From positions 1 to 64,000 of the forward strand of contig DASRFG010000037.1 of NCBI GenBank assembly GCA_035651655.1: a stretch of 64,000 nucleotides of DNA, given 5' to 3'. Made by a program: the position numbers and the translations under genes. Positions 53,068-62,136 of the stretch are shown one piece after another; the stretch's first letter is position 1, and each line of letters opens with the position of its first letter. The notes under the pieces are model-generated. The model searched no databases. It was not told where the DNA came from and saw only the letters and a list, made by a program, of their open reading frames with translations. The DNA comes from Terriglobales bacterium (GTDB lineage: Bacteria > Acidobacteriota > Terriglobia > Terriglobales > Acidobacteriaceae).

Positions 53068-54081
53068 ATGGTGAATCAGGTTTTAGAACCTCCGACTCAA
53101 GAACGTTACGTCGAGCCCAAACTGGATCTCCTGGGCGGCTTAGAAAAACTCGACCAGCCATGGTGGAAGTCGCTGAGCCAATCCTTCCACGAGTGGCGAC
53201 ACCCGGAAAAATTGCCACCCCTGCGCTTGACCTCCCGGCCTGTCCCGGTCCGCGATATCTGGGGTACATACAACTACAAAAAGCGCGGCGCGCTGGGCTC
53301 GATTGTGGCCCATAGTTTTGTGATCGCGGGGCTGATTGTAATTTCGGTTATGGGCGCGCGTGTAGTCAAAAAGCAGATCAAACAAGAACAAGTGACGCTC
53401 ATCGCGCCCGACATTTCGCAGTACATGCCGCTCTCGCAGAAAAAGAATGACGTGATCGGTGGCGGCGGCGGTGGCGGCGATCGTGACAAGTTGCAGGCGC
53501 CCAAGGGCAAGTTGCCCAAGTTCGCCATGGAGCAAATCACGCCTCCGGCAATGGTAGTTCGCAACGAGAACCCCAAGCTGACGGCTGACGCCACGGTCGT
53601 GATTCCGCCTAAAGTTCAGATGGCCTCTAACAATCTGCCAACCTTTGGCGATCCCAAGGCCGTAATTCCGGCAGGCCCACCGTCGAACGGTACCGGCTCT
53701 GGCGGTGGCATTGGTTCCGGAACGGGTGGCGGAGTTGGTTCCGGCACCGGCCCTGGCGTTGGCCCGGGCAGGGGAGGCGGGATTGGTGGGGGCGTGTTCC
53801 GCGTGGGCGGCGGAGTTTCAGCGCCGCGCGCGATTTCAACCCCTGACCCTGAGTACTCAGAAGAAGCGCGCAAGGCCAAGTATCAGGGAACCTGCGTGCT
53901 ATGGCTGATCGTCGCTCAGGACGGCCACCCGCACGACATTAAAGTCGCTCGCTCGTTGGGCATGGGTCTCGACCAGAAAGCAATTGAAGCGGTCCGCAAC
54001 TGGAAATTCGAACCGGCCATGAAAGACGGCCAGCCAGTCGCGGTTCAAATCAACGTAGAAGTAAACTTCCGGCTCTACTGA
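53068..54081 (+). CDS. TonB family energy transducer
   Basis: The 337-residue protein has a cytoplasmic N terminus, one membrane helix (about residues 77-98: GSIVAHSFVIAGLIVISVMG) and a periplasmic linker with a seven-Gly run and a Gly/Ser/Thr-rich block (about 205-245). The TonB C-terminal domain follows (about 250-337; PDPEYSEEARKAKYQGTCVL, WKFEPAMKDGQPVAVQINVE). It couples proton-motive force (through ExbB/ExbD, not encoded here) to outer-membrane receptors. The next gene is an Oar-like receptor, a likely partner. It ends in a strong terminator, so it is probably a monocistronic unit under the promoter at 52985. Confidence 0.9.
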   Translation: MVNQVLEPPTQERYVEPKLDLLGGLEKLDQPWWKSLSQSFHEWRHPEKLPPLRLTSRPVPVRDIWGTYNYKKRGALGSIVAHSFVIAGLIVISVMGARVVKKQIKQEQVTLIAPDISQYMPLSQKKNDVIGGGGGGGDRDKLQAPKGKLPKFAMEQITPPAMVVRNENPKLTADATVVIPPKVQMASNNLPTFGDPKAVIPAGPPSNGTGSGGGIGSGTGGGVGSGTGPGVGPGRGGGIGGGVFRVGGGVSAPRAISTPDPEYSEEARKAKYQGTCVLWLIVAQDGHPHDIKVARSLGMGLDQKAIEAVRNWKFEPAMKDGQPVAVQINVEVNFRLY

Positions 54082-54105
54082 GAGAAGTCCATTTGAAACT
54101 CCTGA

Positions 54106-54134
54106 GGAGAGGCAAACCTGCCTCTCCTTTTTTT
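54106..54134 (+). terminator. Intrinsic terminator after the TonB gene
   Basis: GGAGAGGCA-AACC-TGCCTCTCC forms a perfect 9-base stem with a 4-base loop, followed directly by seven T residues. It lies 25 bases after the TonB stop codon and separates that gene from the receptor gene. Confidence 0.92.
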
Positions 54135-54184
54135 GTCCCCTGGACATTTCTTATCCGCTGAAACCAGCATGTAGCGCGGACACT

Positions 54185-54295
54185 CCTTTGCGGTTTTTGC
54201 AAAGGTGGGGAAGCAAGGACACATGCAGACCTGCGCCATCTAGAGTAAAAAGAAATGTGTGATTTTCCTGCTCTGGTTGGGTAGAATTCCAACCA
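54185..54295. promoter_or_regulatory. Two inverted repeats in the leader of the Oar-like receptor gene
   Basis: CCTTTGC-(7)-GCAAAGG (54185-54205) and TGGTTGG-(8)-CCAACCA (54274-54295) are perfect 7-base inverted repeats in the 204 bases between the terminator and the receptor ATG (54339). The second ends 43 bases before the start codon. They may be operators or leader hairpins. No consensus promoter is clear. Confidence 0.4.
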
Positions 54296-54338
54296 CAATC
54301 CCAGCGGCCTAATCCAGCTCCCCCGGAGTGTACGAACC

Positions 54339-57323
54339 ATGGGAAGACCCTTGCTTGTCTCTTTAAGCCTGTTGTTAATCACCCTAACTGCTTTTGGCCA
54401 GGAATCAGGGACCGCGGCCCTCAGCGGCGATGTCACTGACCCGCAAGGCGCGGTCGTGGCCAGCGCGCAAATCACAGCAGTCAATAAGGCTACCGGGCTC
54501 GAGCGCACCACGTTAACCACCAGCGTCGGCCTGTTCGTTTTTAACAACCTCGCACCCGGTGAATACGAAGTCCGTGCCCAGGCAAAGGGCTTCGCTCCCG
54601 CGATGGCACGGGTCGCCCTTGAGGTCGGGCAGCAGGCCAAGATCAAATTGCGGCTTCCTATCGAAAAGCAACAGACCACCATCGAGATCGAGGACACGAG
54701 CAACGCATCTGCCGTAAACACCGTTTCCTCAGTGGTGGATGGCGTGGTGAACGCCCAGCAAATTGGAAACCTGCCCTTGAACGGCCGCAACTTTCTGGAG
54801 CTGGCGCTGCTGATGCCGGGCAATTCACCGGCCCCCAATTTCGACCCAACCAAAACCAATACGGTAGCAATCTCCTCCGCCGGACAATTGGGCCGCGGCG
54901 GCAATGTCACGGTTGACGGTACCGACGACAACGACGACGCGGTCGGCGGAATGCTGCTCAATGTCCCTGAGGATGCGGTGCAGGAATTTCAGATTGCCAC
55001 CAACCGGTTTTCCGCCGAGACCGGACGCTCGGGATCATCCGTGGTTAACGTGGTGACAAAGGGAGGAACCAATCAATTGCACGGCTCCGCCTCCTTCTAC
55101 GAGCGCGATAAGAGCCTGCAGGCGTTGCCAGCGACTTTTGATCCGACGTCCGTTTCCGGCCAGACGCCGCCCTTCCGCCGGCAGCAATATTCGGGAACCG
55201 TTGGCGGCCCCATCGCACGGGATAGAGCCTGGTGGTTCGCCGGATTCGAATACCGCGACCAGCTGGGCGGAGTCCTGGCAGGAACACGGGACCTGGCCAC
55301 ACAGACCATCAGCAAGAGTTTTGCGCGAGCGCCCCTTACCGACCTGATGGGAACGACACGGGCCGACTGGCGCGTCTCCAATAACAATACTCTCAGCTTC
55401 CGATATTCTCTGGAGCGGCAGGACGCTACCGGCGCCAGCACCATCTCGAGTTCGCTCGGCTCGCCATCCGAGCGGCAGACTTCGCAAAACAATTTTCAGA
55501 ACTTTCTCGCCTCCTGGACCCGCGTGCTCAGCCCCACCTTGCTGAACCGTGCCAGCTTCAGCATCAACAATTTTGGCAACGCCACATTACCGGTGACCCC
55601 AGGGCCGGAGCTGGACTTCCCCAGCCTTACCGATGGCGCTTCTTTCCGCGTCCCACAACAGACGACGCAGAACCGCCTGCAGTGGAGCGATAGCATTGAT
55701 TGGACCCGCGGCAAACACAATTTCCGTTTCGGCGGAGAAATGCAGCGCCTGGATGACACCTTCAACCTGGGTGTGTTTCAGACGGGGCGAATCATCGCAG
55801 TAGAAAATTTTCCGGACTTTGACCGCAACGGCGATGGAGTAGTCAACGACAATGATCTTCTCTTCGCGGTTGCTATCCGCAGCGCCACCCCCACCCGGCC
55901 CCTGCTACTTCCCAACTCTGACAACAATTTCGTGGCCGGCTACGTTCAGGATGACTGGCACCTGCATCCGCAGTTCACCCTGAACCTGGGGTTGCGTTAT
56001 GAAATCGATTCCGACGTTAAGAACATCGGACGCTACAACGAGATCAATCCCATTGTTCTGCCCCTTCTCCACGGAACGCGGCACAAGGATAGGGACAATT
56101 TCGGTCCGCGCGTTGGCTTCAATTGGGCGAGCAAGTCAGGGCAGTTTAGCATTCATGGCGGTTACGGAATTTACTACGACCGCATCACTCTTGAAATACA
56201 GTCGCTCGAACGCGGTCTGGATGGCCGAGCTTTGCCCATCGCTGTGACCCTGGGCAATGTAGCGTTCCTTGATTCCATGGGCCGGTTCGCCCCCGGCGCG
56301 CCCACATTCTCCAACGCCTTTACCGGCCCGGTGATTCCCGGAGCCGGTGGCGCGGCGGGCATAGACATCATTGATAACGCCATGCAGAACCCCATGGTGC
56401 AGCAGTTCAACCTGGGTATTCAGTGGGAAGTCGCCAAGGACTGGATCCTTCGGGCGGACGGCATCCACAATCTGGGCACGCACTTCATCATCGGACGGCC
56501 GGTTGGCGCGGTGTACAACCCGGTTGTAGGCGGTCCAGTGGGCGCCCCCAATGAAGGAGTGACCAATCTTGAATCGAGCGTGAACACGCACTATGACGGC
56601 CTGCTGCTGAGCATGGATCGGCGGATGTCACGTCGCTACCAGTTCCATGCGGCCTACACGCTCTCAAAGGCTTTCAATTACTCCAACGACGACCAGATAC
56701 CGTTTGCCTATCCCCCGCTCGATCCCAACAACCTGCATCGTGAGTACGGCCCCACGCCCAATGACCAGCGGCACCGCTTCGTGGCTGCCGCGATTGTTAA
56801 CCTGCCGTACGGCTTCCGCTTCTCGCCTATCTGGACGATCGCTTCCGGCGTGCCCATGGACATCCTGCTGCCCGACGGCAGCTCGCGCATCCCGCTCCTA
56901 AGCCGAAATGCTGGAGGCAGGCAGTTCCACAGCGCTGCCGAACTGAATGCCTTCATTCAACAACTCAATGGCGCCGGAGGCATCAATGGTCAACTGCTCC
57001 CCTCCGTAAGCAACAACGCGCGTTTCAGCGACAGCTTCCAGTCGTTCGACATGCGTTTGTCGAAAGACTTCCGACTGCACGAGGGCGTCAACCTGGAAGC
57101 CCTAGGGGAGGTATTCAATCTGCTGAACCAGACGAACATTCTCGGCGTTTCCACTACGAACTATTCGGGCTTCTCCAATGCGCTGGTCCGCGACAGCAAT
57201 ACTCCCGGCGACCCGGGATTTATGACTTCGTCGCAGTTTGGACGGCCGGTGAATACAGCCGGTGGAATCTTTGGATCAGGCGGCCCGCGGGCATTCCAGT
57301 TGGGAGCGAAGCTGACGTTCTAA
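54339..57323 (+). CDS. Oar-like TonB-dependent receptor with carboxypeptidase-regulatory domain
   Basis: The 994-residue outer-membrane protein has a signal peptide (LLVSLSLLLITLTAFGQ) and an N-terminal carboxypeptidase-regulatory-like Ig domain (about residues 24-105: LSGDVTDPQGAVVASAQITA, LAPGEYEVRAQAKGF). A plug domain (about 135-260; LPLNGRNFLELALLMPGNSP) and a large beta-barrel follow, ending in LGAKLTF with the terminal Phe used for barrel insertion. This is the acidobacterial Oar/TonB receptor type, present in many copies per genome and linked to polymer or glycan uptake. It follows a TonB gene. The substrate is unknown. Confidence 0.9.
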   Translation: MGRPLLVSLSLLLITLTAFGQESGTAALSGDVTDPQGAVVASAQITAVNKATGLERTTLTTSVGLFVFNNLAPGEYEVRAQAKGFAPAMARVALEVGQQAKIKLRLPIEKQQTTIEIEDTSNASAVNTVSSVVDGVVNAQQIGNLPLNGRNFLELALLMPGNSPAPNFDPTKTNTVAISSAGQLGRGGNVTVDGTDDNDDAVGGMLLNVPEDAVQEFQIATNRFSAETGRSGSSVVNVVTKGGTNQLHGSASFYERDKSLQALPATFDPTSVSGQTPPFRRQQYSGTVGGPIARDRAWWFAGFEYRDQLGGVLAGTRDLATQTISKSFARAPLTDLMGTTRADWRVSNNNTLSFRYSLERQDATGASTISSSLGSPSERQTSQNNFQNFLASWTRVLSPTLLNRASFSINNFGNATLPVTPGPELDFPSLTDGASFRVPQQTTQNRLQWSDSIDWTRGKHNFRFGGEMQRLDDTFNLGVFQTGRIIAVENFPDFDRNGDGVVNDNDLLFAVAIRSATPTRPLLLPNSDNNFVAGYVQDDWHLHPQFTLNLGLRYEIDSDVKNIGRYNEINPIVLPLLHGTRHKDRDNFGPRVGFNWASKSGQFSIHGGYGIYYDRITLEIQSLERGLDGRALPIAVTLGNVAFLDSMGRFAPGAPTFSNAFTGPVIPGAGGAAGIDIIDNAMQNPMVQQFNLGIQWEVAKDWILRADGIHNLGTHFIIGRPVGAVYNPVVGGPVGAPNEGVTNLESSVNTHYDGLLLSMDRRMSRRYQFHAAYTLSKAFNYSNDDQIPFAYPPLDPNNLHREYGPTPNDQRHRFVAAAIVNLPYGFRFSPIWTIASGVPMDILLPDGSSRIPLLSRNAGGRQFHSAAELNAFIQQLNGAGGINGQLLPSVSNNARFSDSFQSFDMRLSKDFRLHEGVNLEALGEVFNLLNQTNILGVSTTNYSGFSNALVRDSNTPGDPGFMTSSQFGRPVNTAGGIFGSGGPRAFQLGAKLTF

Positions 57324-57376
57324 TCTGCGGATTCACCGTTTCAGGACGAGGGAACTGATGCCTCTGCAGAGCTCGG

Positions 57377-57568
57377 TCATATGACCTCGTGGTGTCTTAA
57401 ATCCCGAATGACGACAACCACATAAAGCACGAAACCGACCGTGAAAAGGGGAATACCAAGGCAGAAAAAGGCGACCATGGTGAGCGGTGTCGTTCGGAGG
57501 AGGCAGGGAAAGGTAAAAACCAGTCCCAGAAGCGTCGCCGTCAGTGCATATACCACCAGTTTAGGCAC
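57377..57568 (-). CDS. Small two-helix membrane protein at the end of the cytochrome operon
   Basis: The 63-residue protein has two hydrophobic segments (about residues 5-25 and 30-55) and a charged C terminus (IRDLRHHEVI). It begins 3 bases after the tetraheme cytochrome stop, so it is translated with it. No family is recognised. A helper for the membrane cytochrome, such as an anchor or quinone-site partner, is plausible. Confidence 0.6.
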   Translation of the reverse strand: MPKLVVYALTATLLGLVFTFPCLLRTTPLTMVAFFCLGIPLFTVGFVLYVVVVIRDLRHHEVI

Positions 57569-57571
57569 CGC

Positions 57572-58081
57572 TCATCCTTTCTGCTTCGGGGTGTGAATTG
57601 GACCGTGACAATCAGGGCAGCGAAGCTCGTTGCTCCGGATCTGGTCCATGATCTCAGAATGCGCCGGATTATCCTTAAAATTTGCTGCTTCGCCGTGACA
57701 CTGCAGGCAATTTTTGTTGGGAAACGGCTTATACAGCTTAATGGGCAGATGCATGCCAATCCCGGTGTAGAAAGCGACTACGTGTCGCATGCCATCCAAT
57801 TTCGCGTGGATTGGCCCCAAAAACGCGTAGTCGGCGTGGCAACGGTAGCATTGATCATTGAGAATAAACCGGTTCTTGTAATGCAGAGCGGCGAGTGCTT
57901 TGGAATGCGGGTCGGTCAGATCGGCGACCCAGGGAGTCATGGTGTGGCAGCTTGAGCAAAAACTCAAGGTTTCCGCTCTTTGGAATGAAAGATCGAACGT
58001 TGCCAGCGAAAGTAATGCTGGAGCCACTCCCAGAACTGCCAGCAACACCCACTTACCTTTTCCGCTCAGTTTGGGTTCCAT
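57572..58081 (-). CDS. Tetraheme NapC/NirT-type membrane cytochrome c (quinol dehydrogenase)
   Basis: The 169-residue protein has one N-terminal membrane helix (about residues 10-30: WVLLAVLGVAPALLSLATFD) and four heme-binding CxxCH motifs: CSSCH, CYRCH, CLQCH and CPDCH. This is the NapC/NirT/NrfH plan, in which the protein takes electrons from quinol and passes them to periplasmic cytochromes. It is shorter than CymA/NapC (about 190-200) but has all four hemes. In this operon it is the natural entry point for electrons toward the decaheme cytochrome and the outer-membrane barrel. Confidence 0.92.
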   Translation of the reverse strand: MEPKLSGKGKWVLLAVLGVAPALLSLATFDLSFQRAETLSFCSSCHTMTPWVADLTDPHSKALAALHYKNRFILNDQCYRCHADYAFLGPIHAKLDGMRHVVAFYTGIGMHLPIKLYKPFPNKNCLQCHGEAANFKDNPAHSEIMDQIRSNELRCPDCHGPIHTPKQKG

Positions 58082-58162
58082 TCGTCTGGTGGTCGTTTGG
58101 CCTGTTCTGAGTCCTGGGCAGAAGCCGGAGGAGGTCGGCCCGCCTCTTACTTCGCGTGCCTC

Positions 58163-58480
58163 TCATTTCTTGAGATTGCGAATGTATTTCACTAAATCTT
58201 GGATCTGCTGTGCGCTCAGCTTGTCGGAATAGGCCGGCATCTTCTTTTTTCCATTAGCAATCATGGCATTGAGCTCGGCATCGCTCTGCTTCTGCACGTC
58301 AGCCGACCGAAGGTCGCGTACCTCCAGTTTTTTTCCAGCGGGAGTTTCTCCGCTGCCATCCACGCCGTGACACGCCGCACATTTTGATTTGTAAAGATCC
58401 GCCACATCAGCTGCCATCGAGGGTAGCGATAGTCCCGTAAGTACAGCCGCGGAGATGACAACTGTAGCAAGTACCCTCAT
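58163..58480 (-). CDS. Monoheme class I cytochrome c
   Basis: The 105-residue periplasmic cytochrome has a signal peptide (VVISAAVLTGLSLPSMAAD), one CAACH heme site and a Met ligand candidate in KKKMPAYSDKLS. The C-terminal helix QQIQDLVKYIRNL is typical of class I. ATG at 58480 is chosen, with GAGG eight bases upstream; a longer frame overlaps the barrel gene. It probably shuttles electrons between the tetraheme and decaheme partners. Confidence 0.9.
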   Translation of the reverse strand: MRVLATVVISAAVLTGLSLPSMAADVADLYKSKCAACHGVDGSGETPAGKKLEVRDLRSADVQKQSDAELNAMIANGKKKMPAYSDKLSAQQIQDLVKYIRNLKK

Positions 58481-58515
58481 CTTTATGCCTCTGGTTTCGA
58501 GAAATCGTGGTCCCA

Positions 58516-60837
58516 TCAAAATGAATACCGTGCTGAGATGGTCGCCAGGTTCGAATGAAATTTTCGCGGCAGTGTAGGCCCGACCAGCGACCTCTCATCA
58601 TAATCATAGTAGTTCCAACCAACAATCCCGTCCACATGTCTCGCGAGATTGACTTCAACCCCAGCTAATGGACGGTGATAGTTGAAGCTCAAGGGTCCCA
58701 CTGGCTGCAGTGGATCCAAGATCAGGGTGCTGCCATTCGTACTGACGATTCCATACCCCACATGGGTGGTTACACGTTTGACTGGTTGGAAGCGCACTGA
58801 AGCCGAACCGGAATGCGTTATGTTGTGATAAAAGCCGAAGGTTTGCAGCAGAGTAGCATCTTCCGGGCATGTGCTGCTTCCAGGCGGCACGAAAGTACCA
58901 ATAAAGCAGATATTCTCGTTTTGCGAGTAATTGTTGTAGTTGTAATCGAAGTCCAGTCCGAACCGCTCGTTCCGCCCATACATTGCGGTAAGTCCCAGAT
59001 TCCGGTTGTGCCCGTTGAATTGGATCTCAGAAAGGGGATCACGCCGTTCTAGCAGGTTCAATGCCGCCCCAAGCGTGAGCCACGGCCGCGGTGTGTAATT
59101 GGCATTGGCGCGGTACTGCCGCTGATGCCGCGGGTCAATGCGTACCAAAATATTATCGGCTGACATGAAGTCGGCATCCAGACTGACCCGCAAGTTGTCG
59201 ATTGGCCTCAACCACAGCCCGAATATCCCCGCATGCTCGTTGATTTCGGTCAGATCGTCACCCGACTTGAACACTCCTGTAAAGGTGCAGCTTCCGTCGG
59301 GGTTGAGTGGCAATCCCGCACACTGACCACGATTTGGACGAGAAGGGAAGAACACGTTCCCCAATGCCGTAGCTAAATCCGAGTGATGCACCAGCCGATG
59401 GCGGAATCGGTAACCTACACGCGCTCCTACACGCGCCGAGAAGTCGTACTCCACGTCGAATTCATTTACTTTCTCGTTCTGCCCCAGAAACCGATTGAAC
59501 AGCTCGGAAACTATGTCCGGGCCGGAACTGGAAGTGTGCGTAGGCTTCTTATCCGGAAATACCGCCGGCGTGGCCAGAAGGGAGGTGCCAAAAGAATCAT
59601 TTTGTAACAATGCAAACGCGCCCGGAATCCGGAAATTATTAAACCGAAATGTGTCGGAGATGTGGAACTTCTCAGTCACCCGGAAAGTTGCGCCGCTCTC
59701 CACGGTCGTTGTAATTGACCTGGAACTGCTGCTGGACTTGCTAATTGACTGCCGCAAGTTAGTGCGACTTTCGCGTCCATTGAACATTTCCAACAATGGC
59801 GAATTCAGGTCCGACCAGCTGTACCCCACCCGCCCTACCAGATCCAAACGTGGAATGGCTCTCGTGACAAAGCTCAACTGGCTGCTAGGGGCCGTGGCTC
59901 GCGCCCGCTGGACGCGACTGTAGCCGAAATATCCATTACACCGTGGAAATACAAAGCCGCCCACTAAGGGCGTGGCGCAGGGCTGCCCGGCTCTTGTGTT
60001 CCACGGTAGTCCCAATTCCACCGGGGAGCCGTTCGGCAGCGGGAAGGTGGCGAAGGGCGCCAGACCGCGATCGCGGTCGTCCCGCGAATACTGTAGGAAT
60101 TGGTCAAAACTGAGGCTGCTCTTGCGATCTTCTGTTTTCACCGTTCCGCCGAAGCGGTAAGAATCTGACGAAACGTCCCAAGGTTGATACAGAAGTGCAT
60201 CGGTGCCGGTATGCAGACTGCTGAAAGATGGTCCGGAGACACCCGTGCGCCAGTAGCCAAAACGAAATGTAACCCGGGATTGTGGCAGTACGGTCAGGTC
60301 CACATTTCCCATTTTGCGGACGGTGTAGAAGCTGTGTGGCGATTGATTGACGGTGATGCCTAAATTCAATCCCGGAGGGTTTAGCGGATTCGCAAAAAGA
60401 TCGTAATCGAAATAATTCTGGTCGCGGCGGAAACTCGCATTCACGTCATACCACTTGAACTTTGAAGCTCGCAGCCGGGCTGCATCGTTGGGATCCCCAC
60501 CCCAGCCGAAACTGCTGACACTTAAACTGTCGAATAGCGCTCCCGTGTGCTCGAGTGAGCGCATGGACAGGCTCTGTTCGAAAATTCGTGGCCCGCTTTG
60601 AAGATTGACGAAGGTGTTATAGACAGCGTCGCTTCCGCTGGTATCCGTAAAGCGATAGCCCATCTCGATGGATTGCTGGACCCGATAGTTGCCGGACTCT
60701 ATGCCCTCGTTTTCCGCAGCCGTGCTTGCCTGCGGCGCAGTTTTTGGGGATGAGGATGACTGTGCGCAGGCAACCGGGTTCAGAGCGCTCAATAGACAAC
60801 AGGACAACGCAACCCGTAGCAGATGATCATGGTTCAT
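58516..60837 (-). CDS. Outer-membrane beta-barrel of the cytochrome conduit (MtrB/OmbB-like role)
   Basis: The 773-residue protein has a signal peptide (ending near ACAQ, residue 25) and then long runs of alternating residues and aromatic girdle strands to a terminal Phe (SARYSF), the outer-membrane barrel hallmark. No CxxCH is present. It lies between the decaheme and monoheme cytochrome genes, the place where MtrB/PioB-type barrels sit that insulate an electron wire through the membrane. By family I cannot assign it to MtrB; only its architecture and context match. The start at 60837 is set by AGGAGG six bases before the ATG. Confidence 0.8.
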   Translation of the reverse strand: MNHDHLLRVALSCCLLSALNPVACAQSSSSPKTAPQASTAAENEGIESGNYRVQQSIEMGYRFTDTSGSDAVYNTFVNLQSGPRIFEQSLSMRSLEHTGALFDSLSVSSFGWGGDPNDAARLRASKFKWYDVNASFRRDQNYFDYDLFANPLNPPGLNLGITVNQSPHSFYTVRKMGNVDLTVLPQSRVTFRFGYWRTGVSGPSFSSLHTGTDALLYQPWDVSSDSYRFGGTVKTEDRKSSLSFDQFLQYSRDDRDRGLAPFATFPLPNGSPVELGLPWNTRAGQPCATPLVGGFVFPRCNGYFGYSRVQRARATAPSSQLSFVTRAIPRLDLVGRVGYSWSDLNSPLLEMFNGRESRTNLRQSISKSSSSSRSITTTVESGATFRVTEKFHISDTFRFNNFRIPGAFALLQNDSFGTSLLATPAVFPDKKPTHTSSSGPDIVSELFNRFLGQNEKVNEFDVEYDFSARVGARVGYRFRHRLVHHSDLATALGNVFFPSRPNRGQCAGLPLNPDGSCTFTGVFKSGDDLTEINEHAGIFGLWLRPIDNLRVSLDADFMSADNILVRIDPRHQRQYRANANYTPRPWLTLGAALNLLERRDPLSEIQFNGHNRNLGLTAMYGRNERFGLDFDYNYNNYSQNENICFIGTFVPPGSSTCPEDATLLQTFGFYHNITHSGSASVRFQPVKRVTTHVGYGIVSTNGSTLILDPLQPVGPLSFNYHRPLAGVEVNLARHVDGIVGWNYYDYDERSLVGPTLPRKFHSNLATISARYSF

Positions 60838-60884
60838 GAATCGCCTCCTGCATCCTGCCTGGGAATCCACCCACCGTTGCCCGT

Positions 60885-61817
60885 CTATTTAAAAAAGAAT
60901 TCATTAAAGTTCGACCCGTGAATTTGCGTGTGACACATGGTGCACGCCTGGTACTTCTGCGCCTGGTTGTGAAAACTTGGGGTCCCCGGGATTCCACTGT
61001 TCGCGATCGCTGAATGGCATTGCAGGCAGAGCAGGTTGACCTGGCTTACGCGCAGCATTCTTGGATTAGTGGAGCCATGCGGGGTGTGGCAACTTTCGCA
61101 TCTCTCCGTCTTGACCGGCACGTGCTCGAATGCGAAGGGCCCCTGCTTCTCCACGTGGCAATTTACGCAAACTTGCTGCTGCGTCCGGGCGCTTCGCAAT
61201 TGCTTGTCGCCGAAAGTTCCGTGCGGGTTATGGCAGTCGCTGCACTCGATCAAATGCTGGTCCACGCGGTGCCGGAAGGGCTTGGAAAAATCCGCCTTTG
61301 CGGGAGAGTGGCAGCCATAACACAACCCCGGTTGCGCCTTGCTCAATAGGAATTGGGGGGTGTTTGCGTGGTGGGGTGAATGGCAGCTCAGGCAACCGAC
61401 ATCGTTCTTAGCATGCGATGAGCGTTCGAAGTTAATGTGCTCTAGAGATCCGCTCTGGTGGCAACTCAGGCACCTTTTGTCAGCCTCTGCGGTGGAAAGT
61501 TTGGGAAAGCGGATGATCTTGCTGACGTCGCCGCCGCTTTCTGCGTGCGCCGCACCCGGGCCATGACAGGTCTCGCAGGAATGGGCTTCGCCGCCGCCCT
61601 TCAGCTTGAGCACGCTCTCAGAGTGTGGCGTGCCGTGGATGGATTTAAATTCCTCTTCGTGGCAGGTCTTGCAGGTGTCCGCGCCCACATAAGCGGAAGA
61701 GCTTGCAGGTCCATTGCCGGCTGCTTGCGACTGTGATTTCTCCCCGAGAAGCGTCCCCGCCCAGGCCAAGCTGGCCAGTGTCAGAGTTGAAATCGCCGCC
61801 CGCCTGAGTAGCTTCAT
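60885..61817 (-). CDS. Decaheme cytochrome c (DmsE/MtrA-like)
   Basis: The 310-residue exported protein has a signal peptide and ten CxxCH motifs: CKTCH, CETCH, CLSCH twice, CYGCH, CSDCH, CVNCH, CESCH, CLQCH and CTMCH. They are spread evenly from about residue 50 to the C terminus, as in DmsE/MtrA periplasmic decaheme cytochromes. The ATG at 61817 has GGAGG five bases upstream. It is the first gene of the five-gene electron-transfer operon. Its partner barrel follows 47 bases later. The hemes probably form a chain through that barrel. Confidence 0.92.
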   Translation of the reverse strand: MKLLRRAAISTLTLASLAWAGTLLGEKSQSQAAGNGPASSSAYVGADTCKTCHEEEFKSIHGTPHSESVLKLKGGGEAHSCETCHGPGAAHAESGGDVSKIIRFPKLSTAEADKRCLSCHQSGSLEHINFERSSHAKNDVGCLSCHSPHHANTPQFLLSKAQPGLCYGCHSPAKADFSKPFRHRVDQHLIECSDCHNPHGTFGDKQLRSARTQQQVCVNCHVEKQGPFAFEHVPVKTERCESCHTPHGSTNPRMLRVSQVNLLCLQCHSAIANSGIPGTPSFHNQAQKYQACTMCHTQIHGSNFNEFFFK

Positions 61818-62136
61818 CGTCGCCTCCACCTCGGGGATGCGTTTGTGAAACTGGGGCCCAGCCGGTGCGCACAACTTTGCCGGCAACTAAAAAGTTGGAT
61901 TCGGTACAACCAAGATAATCGGCGTGCAACCCGAAAGCTCTAAAATTCGTATTTGGGATAACATTTGATCGCAGACGCTTCCGCGTTTAGAAGCGTTCCC
62001 GAAACGATCCCTGCCGCCAATTACCCGACCTCCAACGCCTTTCAGAGTATGCGAAGGGCGAAAGATTACGTTGTGACGGACATCACCATGGCTGGTGACA
62101 TGTCCCGCCGCTCAATCCGGGCTCAGAAAATTGAGC
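61818..62136. other. Intergenic region upstream of the cytochrome operon
   Basis: These 319 bases separate the ABC-DtxR gene stop from the decaheme start. One inverted repeat, GCTCAAT-(13)-ATTGAGC (62110-62136), lies directly behind the ABC gene stop and may be a 3' hairpin. No sigma-54 or clear sigma-70 promoter is visible on the minus strand. The cytochrome promoter must lie here if the operon does not read through from the ABC genes. Confidence 0.5.

Noticed and set aside
57375-57386. Perfect 12-base palindrome GGTCATATGACC
   Set aside because: It covers the stop codon of a small membrane gene between convergent genes; too short to separate from chance and no partner site was found.
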